From NCBI RefSeq assembly GCF_000192575.1, contig NZ_GL876931.1, positions 246,176-310,175 on the forward strand: a DNA stretch of 64,000 nt. Direction: 5' to 3'. Source of the DNA: Novosphingobium nitrogenifigens DSM 19370 (GTDB taxonomy: Bacteria; Pseudomonadota; Alphaproteobacteria; Sphingomonadales; Sphingomonadaceae). Position 1 is the stretch's first letter. Each line of letters starts with the position of its first letter. Below the pieces are notes generated by a model that saw nothing but the letters and a program-made list of their open reading frames with translations, did not search any database and had not been told where the DNA came from. Made by a program: the position numbers and the translations under genes. Shown here piece by piece: positions 44,659 through 54,756 of the stretch.

Positions 44659-46326
44659 TCAGGTTGTCGGGACCGGCCGTTTGAGCAGGCCGACGAGCAC
44701 GGCGCTCACCAGCGTTCCCGCGACCAGAGCCACGACATAGGCCCCCACGTGCGAGACAGCGCCCGGAATGGGCAGGACGAAAATCCCGCCGTGCGGCACT
44801 TTCAGTTCGACGCCCGCCGCCATCGAGATCCCGCCCGCGAGCGCCGATCCGGCCATGAGCGAGGGGATGACCCGCAGCGGATCGCGCGCGGCAAAGGGGA
44901 TCGCCCCTTCGGAAATAAACGCCAGCCCCAGCACCGCCGCAGCCCCGGCCGCTTCCCGCTCGTCGGCGGTGAAGCGGTTGGCAAAGAGCCGCGTGGCAAG
45001 GGCGAGAGCGAGCGGGGGCGTCATGCCTGCCACCATGGTCGCGGCCATCGGCGTATAGACCTGGCTCGAAATCAGGCCGACCGAAAAGGCGTAGCTGGCC
45101 TTGTTGACCGGCCCGCCCATGTCGAACGCCATCATTCCGCCCAGGATCAGCCCGAGCACGAGTGCGCTCGACCCCTGCATGGCGCGCAGCCATTCGGTCA
45201 GGAACGACAGCGCCGAGGCGACCGGTGTCCCGACGGCATAGATCATCAGCAGTCCGGTCAGCGCGCTGCCGAGCAAGGGCAGGATCAGAACCGGCTTCAG
45301 CCCGGCAAGATTGCGGGGCAGGCGGATCACGCGGTTGAGCGCATCGACGCCGTATCCGGCGATAAATCCCGCGACGATGCCTCCGAGGAACCCGGCGCCC
45401 AGATTGGCCGCGAGCATCCCGCCGATCATGCCTGGCGCGATGCCGGGGCGATCGGCGATCGAAAAGGCGATATATCCGGCGAGCGCGGGAACGATCAGGG
45501 CAAAGCCGCCCTTGGCGCCGATCATGAACAGCGCGTGGGCAAGCGTTCCTTGCGCGGCATCGTCATTCGCGTGAATGCCGCCCAGCGCAAAGGCGAGCGC
45601 GATCAGAAGGCCCCCGGCCACCACGAAGGGCAGCATGAACGAGACGCCGGTCATCAGGTGCTTGTAAGGCCCTGCGCGCCCGGCGGGAGCTTCCGCACCC
45701 GTGCTGTCTCCAGCCTGCACGCTTGCTTCGGCAAAGGCCCGTTCGATCAAGGCCGCGCCGCCGGTGATGGCTGGCTTGGTATTGGAAACGAAAACGCGCT
45801 TTCCGGCAAAGCGGGCGCGGTCGACTTCGCGGTCCGCCGCGATCAGGACCAGATCGGCTTCGGCAATGTCCTGTGCGGTCAAGGGATTGCCCGCGCCGAC
45901 CGACCCCTGCGTTTCGACATGGATCGCGTAGCCCAGCTGTCGCGCGGCTTCCTGCAGCCCTTCGGCCGCCATGAAAGTATGCGCGATCCCGGTGGGGCAG
46001 GACGTGACGGCAACGATTTTGCGCCCCGTCACCGCTGCGGACGAACCGATCAGGGCCGGTTCGGCCAGCGCCATGTCGGGATTGGCAAGCACGTCCTCGA
46101 TGCTCAGGCGACAATGCGCGCGCGGTTCGGCGGCATAGTCTGGGCCGACGAACAGGACCCGGTCGCCTTCGGCCGGGATCACCGGGTTGGCGACACCCTG
46201 TCCGCTATGCAATTCGACTTCGAGCGGAACTCCGGCCTTGCGGGCGGCCCGGCGCAGGGCTTCGCCTGCCAGGACGCCCGAAACGCTGGCCTCGTCGGCA
46301 TCGACGATGGCAACGATGCGTGTCAT
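44659..46326 (-). CDS. fruA: PTS fructose transporter subunit EIIB'BC
   Basis: 555 aa. Residues 1-95 form an EIIB-like domain with no active cysteine (EIIB'), residues 100-200 the functional EIIB with Cys110 in [16 protein letters not shown], and residues 225-550 the EIIC membrane domain ([47 protein letters not shown] segments). It phosphorylates fructose to fructose 1-phosphate during uptake. The degenerate N-terminal EIIB' is the same feature as in Escherichia coli FruA. One nucleotide gap separates it from fruK. Confidence 0.94.
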   Translation of the reverse strand: MTRIVAIVDADEASVSGVLAGEALRRAARKAGVPLEVELHSGQGVANPVIPAEGDRVLFVGPDYAAEPRAHCRLSIEDVLANPDMALAEPALIGSSAAVTGRKIVAVTSCPTGIAHTFMAAEGLQEAARQLGYAIHVETQGSVGAGNPLTAQDIAEADLVLIAADREVDRARFAGKRVFVSNTKPAITGGAALIERAFAEASVQAGDSTGAEAPAGRAGPYKHLMTGVSFMLPFVVAGGLLIALAFALGGIHANDDAAQGTLAHALFMIGAKGGFALIVPALAGYIAFSIADRPGIAPGMIGGMLAANLGAGFLGGIVAGFIAGYGVDALNRVIRLPRNLAGLKPVLILPLLGSALTGLLMIYAVGTPVASALSFLTEWLRAMQGSSALVLGLILGGMMAFDMGGPVNKASYAFSVGLISSQVYTPMAATMVAGMTPPLALALATRLFANRFTADEREAAGAAAVLGLAFISEGAIPFAARDPLRVIPSLMAGSALAGGISMAAGVELKVPHGGIFVLPIPGAVSHVGAYVVALVAGTLVSAVLVGLLKRPVPTT

Positions 46327-47298
46327 TCAAACCTCTCCATGAACGACCCCGCCGCATTTTTGGGCTGGGGTGATAACGACATCTTCGGACAGGGCCTCGA
46401 CGCTCGACCGCTGGGGCAGGTGGGGGCCTGCGCGGCCGAGCTTGGCGACGGCAAAGGCCGTGGCGAGCCGGGCGATCCGTTCGAGCGGGGCCTTCTGGGC
46501 GAGGGCTGCGACGAGGCCCGCGACCATGGCATCGCCCGCGCCGACCGTGCTGGCGAGCGGTCCGGCATCGAGCCGGGCCAGCAGAGCGCCTTCATCGGAC
46601 AGGAACAGCGCGCCCTCTTCGCCCATCGACACGACGACGAGTTCGATGCCCCGTGCGCGCAGGCGTTCCCCGCAGGCGATCACGTCTTCGATGGTGTCGA
46701 GCGGTTGCCCGGCCCATGCCGCGAGTTCACGCCGGTTGGGCTTGATCACATGGGGAAGGACCGGGGCGGACAGTGCATGGCCGAGCGGCGCGCCGCTGGT
46801 GTCGAGAACGACCCGCGCCCCGTCTGTACGCAACCGGGAGACGAGATCGGCATAGATTTCGGGCGGACAGGCAGGCGGCACGCTTCCCGAAAGGACGACC
46901 AGCGCGTTGTCATCGGCAAAGGCGTCGAGCGGGGCGAGCGCACGGGCGAGATCCGTCTCGTCGGCGGCCATGCCGTCCATGTTGATGTCGGTGGTATCGG
47001 CATGGTCGACGATCTTGATGTTGACGCGGGTCGATCCGGCGACGCGCACGAAACGGTCGGCAATCCCCTTGGCCGCGCAAAGGCTTTCGAACGGGGCGGC
47101 ATTGTCGGCGCCGAGCAGGCCGAGCGCGGTCACGTCCGCGCCCCAGTCGGCAAGGCAGCTTGCCACATTGACGCCCTTGCCCCCGGCATCGAGCCGCATC
47201 GACAGGGCGCGATGGACTTCGCCGGGGACGAGGTGATCGACGTGGATCGTCTGGTCGATCGCCGGGTTGAGCGTGAGCGTGGCAATGCGCGGCGCCAT
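46327..47298 (-). CDS. fruK: 1-phosphofructokinase
   Basis: 323 aa PfkB-family kinase. LNPAIDQTIHVDHL opens the protein, RLDAGGKGVNVASCLADWGA provides sugar-phosphate binding and STVGAGDAMVAGLVAAL contains the anion hole and catalytic aspartate. It converts fructose 1-phosphate made by FruA to fructose 1,6-bisphosphate. It starts inside the overlap with the fruB stop and immediately precedes fruA. Confidence 0.94.
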   Translation of the reverse strand: MAPRIATLTLNPAIDQTIHVDHLVPGEVHRALSMRLDAGGKGVNVASCLADWGADVTALGLLGADNAAPFESLCAAKGIADRFVRVAGSTRVNIKIVDHADTTDINMDGMAADETDLARALAPLDAFADDNALVVLSGSVPPACPPEIYADLVSRLRTDGARVVLDTSGAPLGHALSAPVLPHVIKPNRRELAAWAGQPLDTIEDVIACGERLRARGIELVVVSMGEEGALFLSDEGALLARLDAGPLASTVGAGDAMVAGLVAALAQKAPLERIARLATAFAVAKLGRAGPHLPQRSSVEALSEDVVITPAQKCGGVVHGEV

Positions 47299-49850
47299 CA
47301 GGCGTCTCCCTCGTTGAGGGCCCGGACGTCGGCGGAGGTTGCGGCGGCAAGGGCCTTTTGCGCCAGAGCCTGAAGTTCGGTCATGCTCGCCCCGCGCAGC
47401 CGGGCCTTGACCGCAGGAATGTCGCGCGGGGTCATCGACAATTCGCTGACGCCGAGCCCGACAAGCAAGGCCGCGCCGAAGGGATCGCCCGCCAGCCCGC
47501 CGCAGACGCCGACCCAGCGGCCATGGGCCTGCGCGCCTTCGACCGTCATCGCGATGAGGCGCAGGACGGCCGGATGCAGGCTGTCGGCCTCGCTCGCGAG
47601 TTCCGGGTTCTGCCTGTCGATGGCGAGGGCATATTGGGTAAGGTCGTTGGTCCCGACCGAAAAGAAATCGGCATGGGGGGCAAGGGCGCGGGCCTGAACC
47701 GCAGCGGCAGGCACTTCGATCATGATCCCGATCGGCAGGCGCGGAGCGGAAAGTTCGGCCCGGATCGCTTCGCAGCGTTCGCGCAAGGCCACGAGTTCAT
47801 GAAGCGATGTGATCATCGGGAACATGATCGACACGTCTCCGCCCAGTGCGGCCGCGCGATAGAGCGCGCGCAATTGCGGATCGAGCAAGTCCGGACGGCG
47901 CAGCAGCAGTCGCGCGCCGCGCACGCCGAGGAAGGGGTTTTCCTCATGCGGGAGATCGAGATGGGGCACTTGCTTGTCGCCGCCGATGTCGAGTGCACGC
48001 ACGATCAGCGGGCGGTCGCCGAGCGCCTCGATCATTGCGCGATAGGTGGCGAACTGTTCGTCCTCGTCGGGCGTTTCGCCGCGTTCGAGGAAGAGGAATT
48101 CGGTGCGCATGAGGCCGACGCCGTCGCCGCCTTGGGACAAGGCAAAAGGAGCCTGATCGGCGCGGTTGATGTTGGCGGCAACGGCGATGGTGTGCCCGTC
48201 AGTGGTCGTGGCCGGGCGATTGCGTTCGGCTTCCTGCGCGATGCGGCGGGCTTCGCGGGCGGCGATCCAGTCGCGTGCAGAGGCAAGGTCCGCGTCCGAG
48301 GGATCGATCCACACGCGCCCGGCGTCGCCGTCGACGATCGCGCATGTGCCCGGCGCCATCGCCAGGACCTGGGGCCCGGCGGCAACGACCGAGGGAATGC
48401 CGAGCGTGCGGGCAAGAATGGCGCTGTGCGAGGTCGGGCCGCCCAGAGAGGTCGCGATCCCGACCACCTTGCGCGTGTCGAGCGCAGCCGTGTCGGAGGG
48501 CGAAAGATCGTCGGCGAGGAGAATGCAAGGGCTGTCGGGCAGGTCTGCCATGCCCGCAAGGCCGAGTTCCGGTTCCATCTGTGCCAGAACCCGGCGTCCG
48601 ATGTCGCGCAAGTCGGCAGCCCTTGCAGACAGCACCGGATTGCCGAGCGCCGAGAGTTGCCCCGCGATCCGCTCGACCGCCTGATGCCACGACCATGCGA
48701 CGCCATGACCCTCGACCATGATCTGGCAGGTCAGCGTGATGAGGTCGGTGTCGTCGAGGAGGCCCGCCTGCGCCTTGAAAATGGCGGCGTCCGCCGCGCC
48801 CAGCCGCCGGGTGGTGTCGTCGATCAGCGCGGTCATCTGCGCACGGGTGGAAATCAGCGCCTGATTGAGCAGAGCGCCGCCTGCGATCAGGTCGACCGGG
48901 CGGTCGGGCACTTGTACTTCTGCCGGGGCGAGCAGATGCACCGGGGCGATGGCAAGGCCGGGACTGGCCGAAACCCCCGCGATCATCGCCGGGGTGCCGA
49001 CCGGCTGCCAGCCGTGGACGGGACGTGCCGCCTTTTGCGCGGCGCGTTCGGCTTCGGCCTTTTCACGCGGCGTCAGCGCGACGACTGCGCGGTGAAAGGC
49101 GCGCAAGGCGTCGTCGGCCTGCGGACCGCCCGCCGAAAGGACCACGCGGTCCCCGGCTTTCAGGCCCAGTTGCAGCAGCGCGACAAGGCTGCGCGGATCG
49201 GCGCTTTCCGCCTCGTGGCGCACGCGCAAGGGGGCTGGCGACGCCTTGGCCGCTTCGCTCCACACCGAGGCGGGGCGGGCATGGAGGCCGGCCGGATAAT
49301 CCACCACCCATTCGATCGTGGCGGGAAGGTCGGCAACGGGGGTCTGCGCCACCGGAGCGCTGTCCCCCTGCAGGGCTTCGACGATGAGGGCAGCGTCGGT
49401 CGTGCGGGCGAGGCGGTCAAGGCGCGCCTCGTCCTGGATGAGGCGCGTGAGACGGCGCAGGATGGCGATGTGGCTGTCCGATCCGGCGGCAATGCCGACG
49501 ACCAGATGCGCGATCTGGCCGGGGTTCCATTCGATGCCGTCGACGAATTGCAGCACGACGATGCCGTCGCGGCGGACCAGTCCCTTGTCCTCACCCAGTC
49601 CGTGGGGAATGGCGACGCCTGCGCCGAGATAGGTGTTGGCCACCTGTTCGCGGGCGATCATGCTGTTTTCGTAGCCCGGCGCGACGCATCCGGCCGCGAC
49701 CAGCAGTTGCCCGGCCTGGCGGATCGCGTCTTCCTTGTCGGTGGCGCGTGCGCCCAGCCGGATCAGTTCATGCCGGACGAGGTCGTGCCGCACCAGGTCG
49801 TGGCGCGTCGAATCCGCTGGGACAGGGGGCGTCATCGTGTGCATGAGCAT
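47298..49850 (-). CDS. fruB: Multiphosphoryl transfer protein EIIA(Fru)-HPr-EI
   Basis: 850 aa, a single-chain fusion of the soluble PTS proteins in the order EIIA (residues ~25-165; active His83 in AIPHGLGED), HPr (~180-265; His190 in YPAGLHARPAS) and enzyme I (~285-850; His475 in GGPTSHSAILA and Cys in VCGGLAGDP near 806). It passes phosphate from PEP to FruA. An odd N-terminal extension repeats RHDLV. The start follows the fruR operator at 49898; an ATG at 49850 is the furthest upstream in frame, with further ATG at 49841 possible. Confidence 0.93.
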   Translation of the reverse strand: MLMHTMTPPVPADSTRHDLVRHDLVRHELIRLGARATDKEDAIRQAGQLLVAAGCVAPGYENSMIAREQVANTYLGAGVAIPHGLGEDKGLVRRDGIVVLQFVDGIEWNPGQIAHLVVGIAAGSDSHIAILRRLTRLIQDEARLDRLARTTDAALIVEALQGDSAPVAQTPVADLPATIEWVVDYPAGLHARPASVWSEAAKASPAPLRVRHEAESADPRSLVALLQLGLKAGDRVVLSAGGPQADDALRAFHRAVVALTPREKAEAERAAQKAARPVHGWQPVGTPAMIAGVSASPGLAIAPVHLLAPAEVQVPDRPVDLIAGGALLNQALISTRAQMTALIDDTTRRLGAADAAIFKAQAGLLDDTDLITLTCQIMVEGHGVAWSWHQAVERIAGQLSALGNPVLSARAADLRDIGRRVLAQMEPELGLAGMADLPDSPCILLADDLSPSDTAALDTRKVVGIATSLGGPTSHSAILARTLGIPSVVAAGPQVLAMAPGTCAIVDGDAGRVWIDPSDADLASARDWIAAREARRIAQEAERNRPATTTDGHTIAVAANINRADQAPFALSQGGDGVGLMRTEFLFLERGETPDEDEQFATYRAMIEALGDRPLIVRALDIGGDKQVPHLDLPHEENPFLGVRGARLLLRRPDLLDPQLRALYRAAALGGDVSIMFPMITSLHELVALRERCEAIRAELSAPRLPIGIMIEVPAAAVQARALAPHADFFSVGTNDLTQYALAIDRQNPELASEADSLHPAVLRLIAMTVEGAQAHGRWVGVCGGLAGDPFGAALLVGLGVSELSMTPRDIPAVKARLRGASMTELQALAQKALAAATSADVRALNEGDA

Positions 49851-49897
49851 GTCTTTCAGGCCTCTCGGGGGACGACTTGTGTGGTCGCCTCACTCAT

Positions 49898-49913
49898 GAG
49901 AAAACGTTTTCTC
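49898..49913. promoter_or_regulatory. Perfect 16-bp palindromic operator between fruB and the LacI-type regulator
   Basis: GAGAAAACGTTTTCTC is a perfect inverted repeat with the central CG typical of LacI/GalR-family operators. It lies 47 nt upstream of the fruB start and about 100 nt upstream of the divergent regulator gene, as expected for a fructose-regulon repressor site. Confidence 0.8.
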
Positions 49914-50013
49914 GAAAATTTGTCAAGTGGCCCTTGCCAAGTGGTTCGGCGATCCGGCATTTCCGCTTGAGAAGAGGCATAAAATTGACCGGGCGAGGAG
50001 AGAACGTTTCCCC

Positions 50014-51006
50014 ATGACCGTCGGAATCAAGGATGTGGCGCGAGTCGCCAATGTCTCCCCGGCCACGGTGTCGCGGGTCCTGTCGGGGCGCGCGGTCGAT
50101 CCCGCGATGCACGAGCGCGTCATGGCGGCAGTGCGTTCGACCGGCTATCGCCCCAATCTTGCCGCCCGGCGGCTGCGGTCGCGGCATACCAACACCATCG
50201 GCCTGATCGTGGCCGACATCCGCAATCCCTTCTTCACCGCCGTCTCCCGCGTGGTGGAGGACATCGCCTATGAACGGGGATTGCGGGTCATCCTGTGCAA
50301 CACCGACGAAGATCCCGCGCGCGAGGCGATGTACCTGCAACTGATGCAGGAGGAACGGGTGACGGGCATGATCCTGGCGCCAACGCGCGCAGGGCTCGAC
50401 AAAGTGGCGCGAATGGAGACCGATTTCCCCGTCGTCCTGATCGACCGCGCGGGCGAGGGCATGGTGCATGACAGTGTCGTGCTCGACAATCCGGCCATGG
50501 CCGCGCGGCTGGTCGAACATCTGCACGAGCGTGGCTGCCGCCATGTCGCCGGGCTGTTCGGGGCTGCCAGCAGCACGGGGCGCGAACGCCGCGCCGGTTT
50601 CGAGAACGCCGCCGAGCGTCTTGCCATGCGCACGCAAGTCGTCGCGGTGCCCCATGGTCCCGGGGAAGCCGAACGCTGCGTCGCCGCCCTGATGCAGGCC
50701 GAGGACCGTCCCGATGCGCTCCTTGCCAGCAACGGCGTCATGCTCATGGCCGTCCTGCGCGCTCTTGCCGCACTCGGGCTCAAGGTGCCCGACGATGTCG
50801 CGGTGGTCGGTTTCGATCGCGAAGGCTGGATGGATCTGGTCGCAGGCGGCCTGTCGGTCATTGAGCAACCGGTCGAGGCGATCGGGCGCACGGCCATGAC
50901 CATGCTCTTCGACCGGCTCGACGATGCCGCGATCCCGTCACGCAAGGTCGTCCTTTCGGGCACGCTCGTCGCGCGCGGATCGAGCCTTCATCGGCAAGAG
51001 GCCTGA
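50014..51006 (+). CDS. LacI-family transcriptional regulator of the fructose operon
   Basis: 330 aa from ATG 50014. HTH: VGIKDVARVANVSPATVSRVLSG; hinge and ligand domain include NLAARRLRSRHTNTIGLIVADIRNPFF, DFPVVLIDRAGEGM and VVGFDREGWMDLVAGGLSVIEQPVEAIG. Divergent from fruB, with a perfect palindrome between them, so it probably represses the fru operon and responds to fructose 1-phosphate or fructose 1,6-bisphosphate. The upstream AGGAG lies rather far from the ATG (about 13 nt), but no closer start is better. Confidence 0.9.
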   Translation: MTVGIKDVARVANVSPATVSRVLSGRAVDPAMHERVMAAVRSTGYRPNLAARRLRSRHTNTIGLIVADIRNPFFTAVSRVVEDIAYERGLRVILCNTDEDPAREAMYLQLMQEERVTGMILAPTRAGLDKVARMETDFPVVLIDRAGEGMVHDSVVLDNPAMAARLVEHLHERGCRHVAGLFGAASSTGRERRAGFENAAERLAMRTQVVAVPHGPGEAERCVAALMQAEDRPDALLASNGVMLMAVLRALAALGLKVPDDVAVVGFDREGWMDLVAGGLSVIEQPVEAIGRTAMTMLFDRLDDAAIPSRKVVLSGTLVARGSSLHRQEA

Positions 51007-51035
51007 TCGATCCTTTGGGATCGAAGGTGGATCGG

Positions 51036-51113
<78 letters not shown>

Positions 51114-51434
51114 TTGGGCGTGCCCTAGGACATAGCGGGCCGGTGGGGCAAGGTTAAAACTTCCAAAGGCGAACAGGAACTGCGGGGCGCGGGGGTGGAG
51201 GCGGGGCGGGGCAGGGCAGGCAAGGCTTGTGGTCGTTCCGGACAAGACCCGCGCGGCACGACGCGCGACAAGAGCGAGGACGTTTGCGGTCAAGATTGTC
51301 GGCGAAGGGGCGCCTAGTCTCCATGTCCATCGGGGATGGCGTGCCTGTCGCGGGGTGACTTTGTCCGGGCTGCGCGTCATCGTCCTGTGTCATGGCCGGT
51401 TCCTGGAACCGGGCCTGTGTGGAGATTGCCGTCG
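51114..51434. other. Intergenic region between tRNA-Pro and the Rut-like cluster
   Basis: About 320 nt. The left part should hold the tRNA promoter on the minus strand; the centre (51180-51235) is strikingly G-rich on the plus strand. The right end supplies GGAG ten bases upstream of the next ATG. No gene seen. Confidence 0.5.
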
Positions 51435-52589
51435 ATGAGCCAAGCTGCTGCCCAGCCCGCCCCTGCTCCGATCGAGACATTCGGATTGCCCTCTGACAAG
51501 GGGGCGCTCGATCTCGGCATTTTCATGCCGATGGCGAACGGCGGCTGGATCATTTCCAAAAATTCGCCCCGGCTCGACGGATCGTACGACTACAATCTCG
51601 CCGTGGCGAAGCTCGCCGAAGAACTGGGCTTCGATTTCATCATGGCCATGGCCAAGTATCGCGGGTTCGGGGGCGAGACCGCGCACTGGAATTCCTCCCT
51701 CGATTCCCCGATGCTGATGGCTGCGCTTGCCCAGGCGACCAGCCGGGTGAAAGTCTGGGGCACGGTTCACACCCTGCTGCAGAACCCGGCGGTGGTCGCC
51801 AAGATGTTCGCGACGCTTGATCAGATCAGCCACGGGCGAGCCGGGCTCAATGTCGTCACAGGGTCCTATCGCGGCGAGTTCGACCAGATGGGCGCATGGC
51901 GCGATGATGTCGACCATGACCAGCGCTATGTACTGGCGACCGAATGGTTGCAGGCGGTCAAGGCGCTCTGGCGCGAGGACGGCGTGACGCAACACGGCAC
52001 TTATTTCCAGCTTGAGGATTGCATGTCCAATCCCAAGCCCGAAAAGCGGCCCTTCCTCGTCTGCGCAGGTTCGTCGCCGCCGGGGATCCGTTTTACCTCG
52101 CAGGAACTCGACGCCTTGTTCCTTTCGGGCACCACGCCCGGGGAACTGGCCGCCGCGAGCCGCCGGGCCAAGGCCATGGCCGACGAATGCGGCCGATCGA
52201 TCCGCGCCTATTGCATGATGACCGTCGTGCTGGGCGAAACCGATGCCGAGGCGGAAGCGAAATGCCGCCACTATGCCGAGGGGCTCGATGAAGGCGCGCT
52301 CTATGGAATGATGCGCGCCTATGGCTTCCTCGACAGCGAGATCGGCAAGGAAAACGACTTCACGCGCAAAGCCCGCTCGGGCTTCATGTCGCCCCATGTC
52401 TATGGGACCCCTGCGACCGTGACCGCAAAGCTGTGCGAGTTGTTCGAAAGCGGTGAGCTCAATGGGCTGATGCTGATTTTTGACGAATATCTCTCGGCCA
52501 TGCCCATCTTTGCGGCCGAAGTGCTGCCGGTCCTGCGCGCGCGCTTTCCGGGGCGGATCGCGAGCGGGGCGGAGGCGGTCGATGCCTGA
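51435..52589 (+). CDS. RutA-like flavin-dependent (LLM-class) oxygenase
   Basis: 384 aa from ATG 51435 (GGAG upstream). The sequence follows the pyrimidine monooxygenase RutA throughout: LDLGIFMPMANGGWIISKNSP, FDFIMAMAKYRGFGG, LDSPMLMAALAQATSRVKVWGT, ISHGRAGLNVVTGSYRGEFDQMG, FVCAGSSPPGIRFTSQ and a final MLIFDEYLSAMPIFAAEVLP. RutA opens the uracil ring between N3 and C4 with FMNH2 and O2. The close homologue here suggests ring cleavage of a pyrimidine-like or other N-heterocycle. Its C-terminal segment overlaps the RutB-like gene by 8 nt, so they are coupled. Confidence 0.85.
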   Translation: MSQAAAQPAPAPIETFGLPSDKGALDLGIFMPMANGGWIISKNSPRLDGSYDYNLAVAKLAEELGFDFIMAMAKYRGFGGETAHWNSSLDSPMLMAALAQATSRVKVWGTVHTLLQNPAVVAKMFATLDQISHGRAGLNVVTGSYRGEFDQMGAWRDDVDHDQRYVLATEWLQAVKALWREDGVTQHGTYFQLEDCMSNPKPEKRPFLVCAGSSPPGIRFTSQELDALFLSGTTPGELAAASRRAKAMADECGRSIRAYCMMTVVLGETDAEAEAKCRHYAEGLDEGALYGMMRAYGFLDSEIGKENDFTRKARSGFMSPHVYGTPATVTAKLCELFESGELNGLMLIFDEYLSAMPIFAAEVLPVLRARFPGRIASGAEAVDA

Positions 52590-53232
52590 TGTCGACAGCC
52601 TGCCGCATGTCGCCGATCTTGCCGATTATCTCGCGCCCTCGCGCACGGCGCTGATCGTCGTCGATATTCAGGTCGATTTCGCGTCGGCCAGGGGCGTTCT
52701 GGGCGGTTACGGCGTTGACATGACCGAGGCCGAAGTGGTCGTCGACCGGATCGAGGAGATGATCGCGGCGGCGCGCAAGGCCGGGGTGACGGTCGGTTTC
52801 ATGCGCGTGATGACCCGGCCTGAAACCGATTCCGATGCCTTGCGCACATGGATGGCGCGACGCGGTACTCCCGGCGGCGAAGCGATTTGCCGCATCGGCA
52901 GCGGGGGTGAGGCCTATTACCGGGTGACCCCGGAGCCGGGCGATATCGAGATCGAAAAGCTCGCCTATTCAAGCTTCCATGGCACCGATCTCGACGCGCA
53001 GTTGCGCGCGCGGGGCATCGACACGCTGGTGATCGCGGGGATCAGCACCGATTGCTGCGTCGATTCGACCACGCGCGACGCGTTCCACCACAATTTCCAC
53101 GCTTTCGTCGTTTCCGACGCCTGCACCGCTTATGGCGACGACCTGCACTATGCCGCGCTCAAGGCGATGAGCCTCCATTGCGCGCTGTTGACTCGCACTG
53201 CCGATGTGGTGGCCGCCTGGGACAAGGCCTGA
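52582..53232 (+). CDS. RutB-like cysteine hydrolase (isochorismatase fold)
   Basis: 216 aa. The catalytic triad of the isochorismatase-like amidohydrolases is visible: Asp28 in IVVDIQVDF, Lys126 in IEKLAYSSFHGTDL and the nucleophile Cys159 in GISTDCCVDST. The closest match in context is RutB (ureidoacrylate amidohydrolase), which hydrolyses the RutA product. Starts within the RutA-like gene. The usual rutC/D/E/F genes are absent from the window. Confidence 0.85.
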   Translation: MPDVDSLPHVADLADYLAPSRTALIVVDIQVDFASARGVLGGYGVDMTEAEVVVDRIEEMIAAARKAGVTVGFMRVMTRPETDSDALRTWMARRGTPGGEAICRIGSGGEAYYRVTPEPGDIEIEKLAYSSFHGTDLDAQLRARGIDTLVIAGISTDCCVDSTTRDAFHHNFHAFVVSDACTAYGDDLHYAALKAMSLHCALLTRTADVVAAWDKA

Positions 53233-53318
53233 GGTCTCCTCGGTCGATCTTTTGCGATACCAATTCTTTGTGCGCGCCATGACAAGATGCCGGGCGGGGT
53301 GACGGGCATCGTGCCGTC

Positions 53319-54740
53319 ATGGACAAGCACGGGAGCGCAGCGGGACAAGGCCCGCAAGAAGTCGATCTTGTCATCCACGGTGGCTGGATCGTCACCATGG
53401 ATGACCGGCGGCGCGTGTTTCGTGACGGGGCTCTGGCGGTTCGGGGCGACACGATCGTAGCGGTCGGGCCGAGTGCGGAAATCCGGGCGGCATGGCGCGG
53501 GCGCGAGACGATCGACGGGTCGCGCTGGGTTCTGACACCCGGTTTTGCCAATGGTCATGTGCATATCACCGGCGAGCCGATCACGCGCGGGCAAGTGCCC
53601 GACGATGCGGGCTGGCGCGCCAATGTCTTTGACTGGCTGATCCCCACTTATCTGGCGCAGACGCCTGATGACGAGCGCCTTGCCGCCTCGCTCTGCGCGG
53701 TCGAGATGTTGCGCACCGGCACGACCTCGTTCGTGGAAGCGGGAACGATTCTCGATCTCGACGGCGTGGTTGAGGCCCTGTCGGCGATCGGCATTCGCGG
53801 GCGGCTCGGCCAATGGGTTCAGGACCGCGCCTTTGCCCCCGACGAGGATCAGGCCAGGCTGACCGATGTCGCCGTGGCCAAGCTTGCCGCGCAATTCGAA
53901 CGCTATCCGGTTCGCGGCAATGCGCTCTTGACCGGATGGGCCTCTCTGGTCGGGCACAACACCGCGACCGATGCGTTGTGGCAGGCGGCGGCCGACCTTG
54001 CTCGCGAGCACGGCGGCGGGATCAGCGCACACATGAGCCCCGATCCTGCCGACGCGGACTTCTTTCTGGCGACGACCGGCAAGCGCCCCATTGCCCATCT
54101 TGCTGCGCTCGGCGTCTTGGGGCCGACCGTTTCGCTGACCCACGCGATCCATCTCGATGCAGAGGAAGTCGCGATTCTGGCCGAGACCGGCACCGGCGTC
54201 ACCCATTGCCCGATGACCGCGATGAAAGGCGGCTATGGGGCAAGCGCGGTCGGACTGTTCCCCGAAATGCAGGCGGCAGGCGTGCGTATCGGTCTTGGTA
54301 CCGACGGCAACAACAACGGCAATGCCGCCGACATCATGCGTGCGGGCTATGTCATGGCGGGGCTCTTCAAGGATGCGCGTCGCGACGGCACCCTTTTTCC
54401 GGCCCACGAGGTGCTCGAATCCCTGACGCTCAAAGGGGCGGCCGCGGCCGGGCTGGCAGGCGTGACCGGCGCGATTGCGCCCGGATACAAGGCGGATTTC
54501 GTTGCCCACGACCGCGACCGGCCTGAATGGGTGCCCTTGCTCAATGTCGTCAACCAGTTGGTCTGGTCGGCCGACGGGCGCGGTGTCCACAGCGTATGGG
54601 TTGCCGGACGCCGTGTCGTTGATACCTATTGCATGACGACAATCGATGAAAAGCGTCTGTTCGCCGAAGTCGAGGCGGCGGCGCCCGGATTGATCGCGCG
54701 CAGCGGCTTGCCGGTGCCGCAGGTCTGGCCGGTACTGTGA
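53319..54740 (+). CDS. Amidohydrolase (Atz/Trz and guanine/cytosine-deaminase-like superfamily), paralogue 1
   Basis: 473 aa. Metal ligands: HVH in FANGHVHITGE (His80, His82), His238 in SAHMSPDPAD, the LTHAIHLD histidines and Asp329 in GLGTDGNNNGN, followed by the C-terminal sandwich (GAIAPGYKADFVAHD). The arrangement suits a single-metal deaminase or dechlorinase of N-heterocycles such as aminopyrimidines or triazines. The usual glutamate after the third histidine is not present (HMSPD instead). Second gene downstream of the RutAB-like pair; related to the copy at 56039. Confidence 0.85.
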   Translation: MDKHGSAAGQGPQEVDLVIHGGWIVTMDDRRRVFRDGALAVRGDTIVAVGPSAEIRAAWRGRETIDGSRWVLTPGFANGHVHITGEPITRGQVPDDAGWRANVFDWLIPTYLAQTPDDERLAASLCAVEMLRTGTTSFVEAGTILDLDGVVEALSAIGIRGRLGQWVQDRAFAPDEDQARLTDVAVAKLAAQFERYPVRGNALLTGWASLVGHNTATDALWQAAADLAREHGGGISAHMSPDPADADFFLATTGKRPIAHLAALGVLGPTVSLTHAIHLDAEEVAILAETGTGVTHCPMTAMKGGYGASAVGLFPEMQAAGVRIGLGTDGNNNGNAADIMRAGYVMAGLFKDARRDGTLFPAHEVLESLTLKGAAAAGLAGVTGAIAPGYKADFVAHDRDRPEWVPLLNVVNQLVWSADGRGVHSVWVAGRRVVDTYCMTTIDEKRLFAEVEAAAPGLIARSGLPVPQVWPVL

Positions 54741-54756
54741 TCGAGCCGAAGGAAAC

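Noticed and set aside
44407..49970. Long plus-strand frames (988 and 870 residues) opposite the fructose operon
   Set aside because: Antisense shadows of fruA, fruK and fruB, rich in Arg/Gly/Asp with no recognisable fold.
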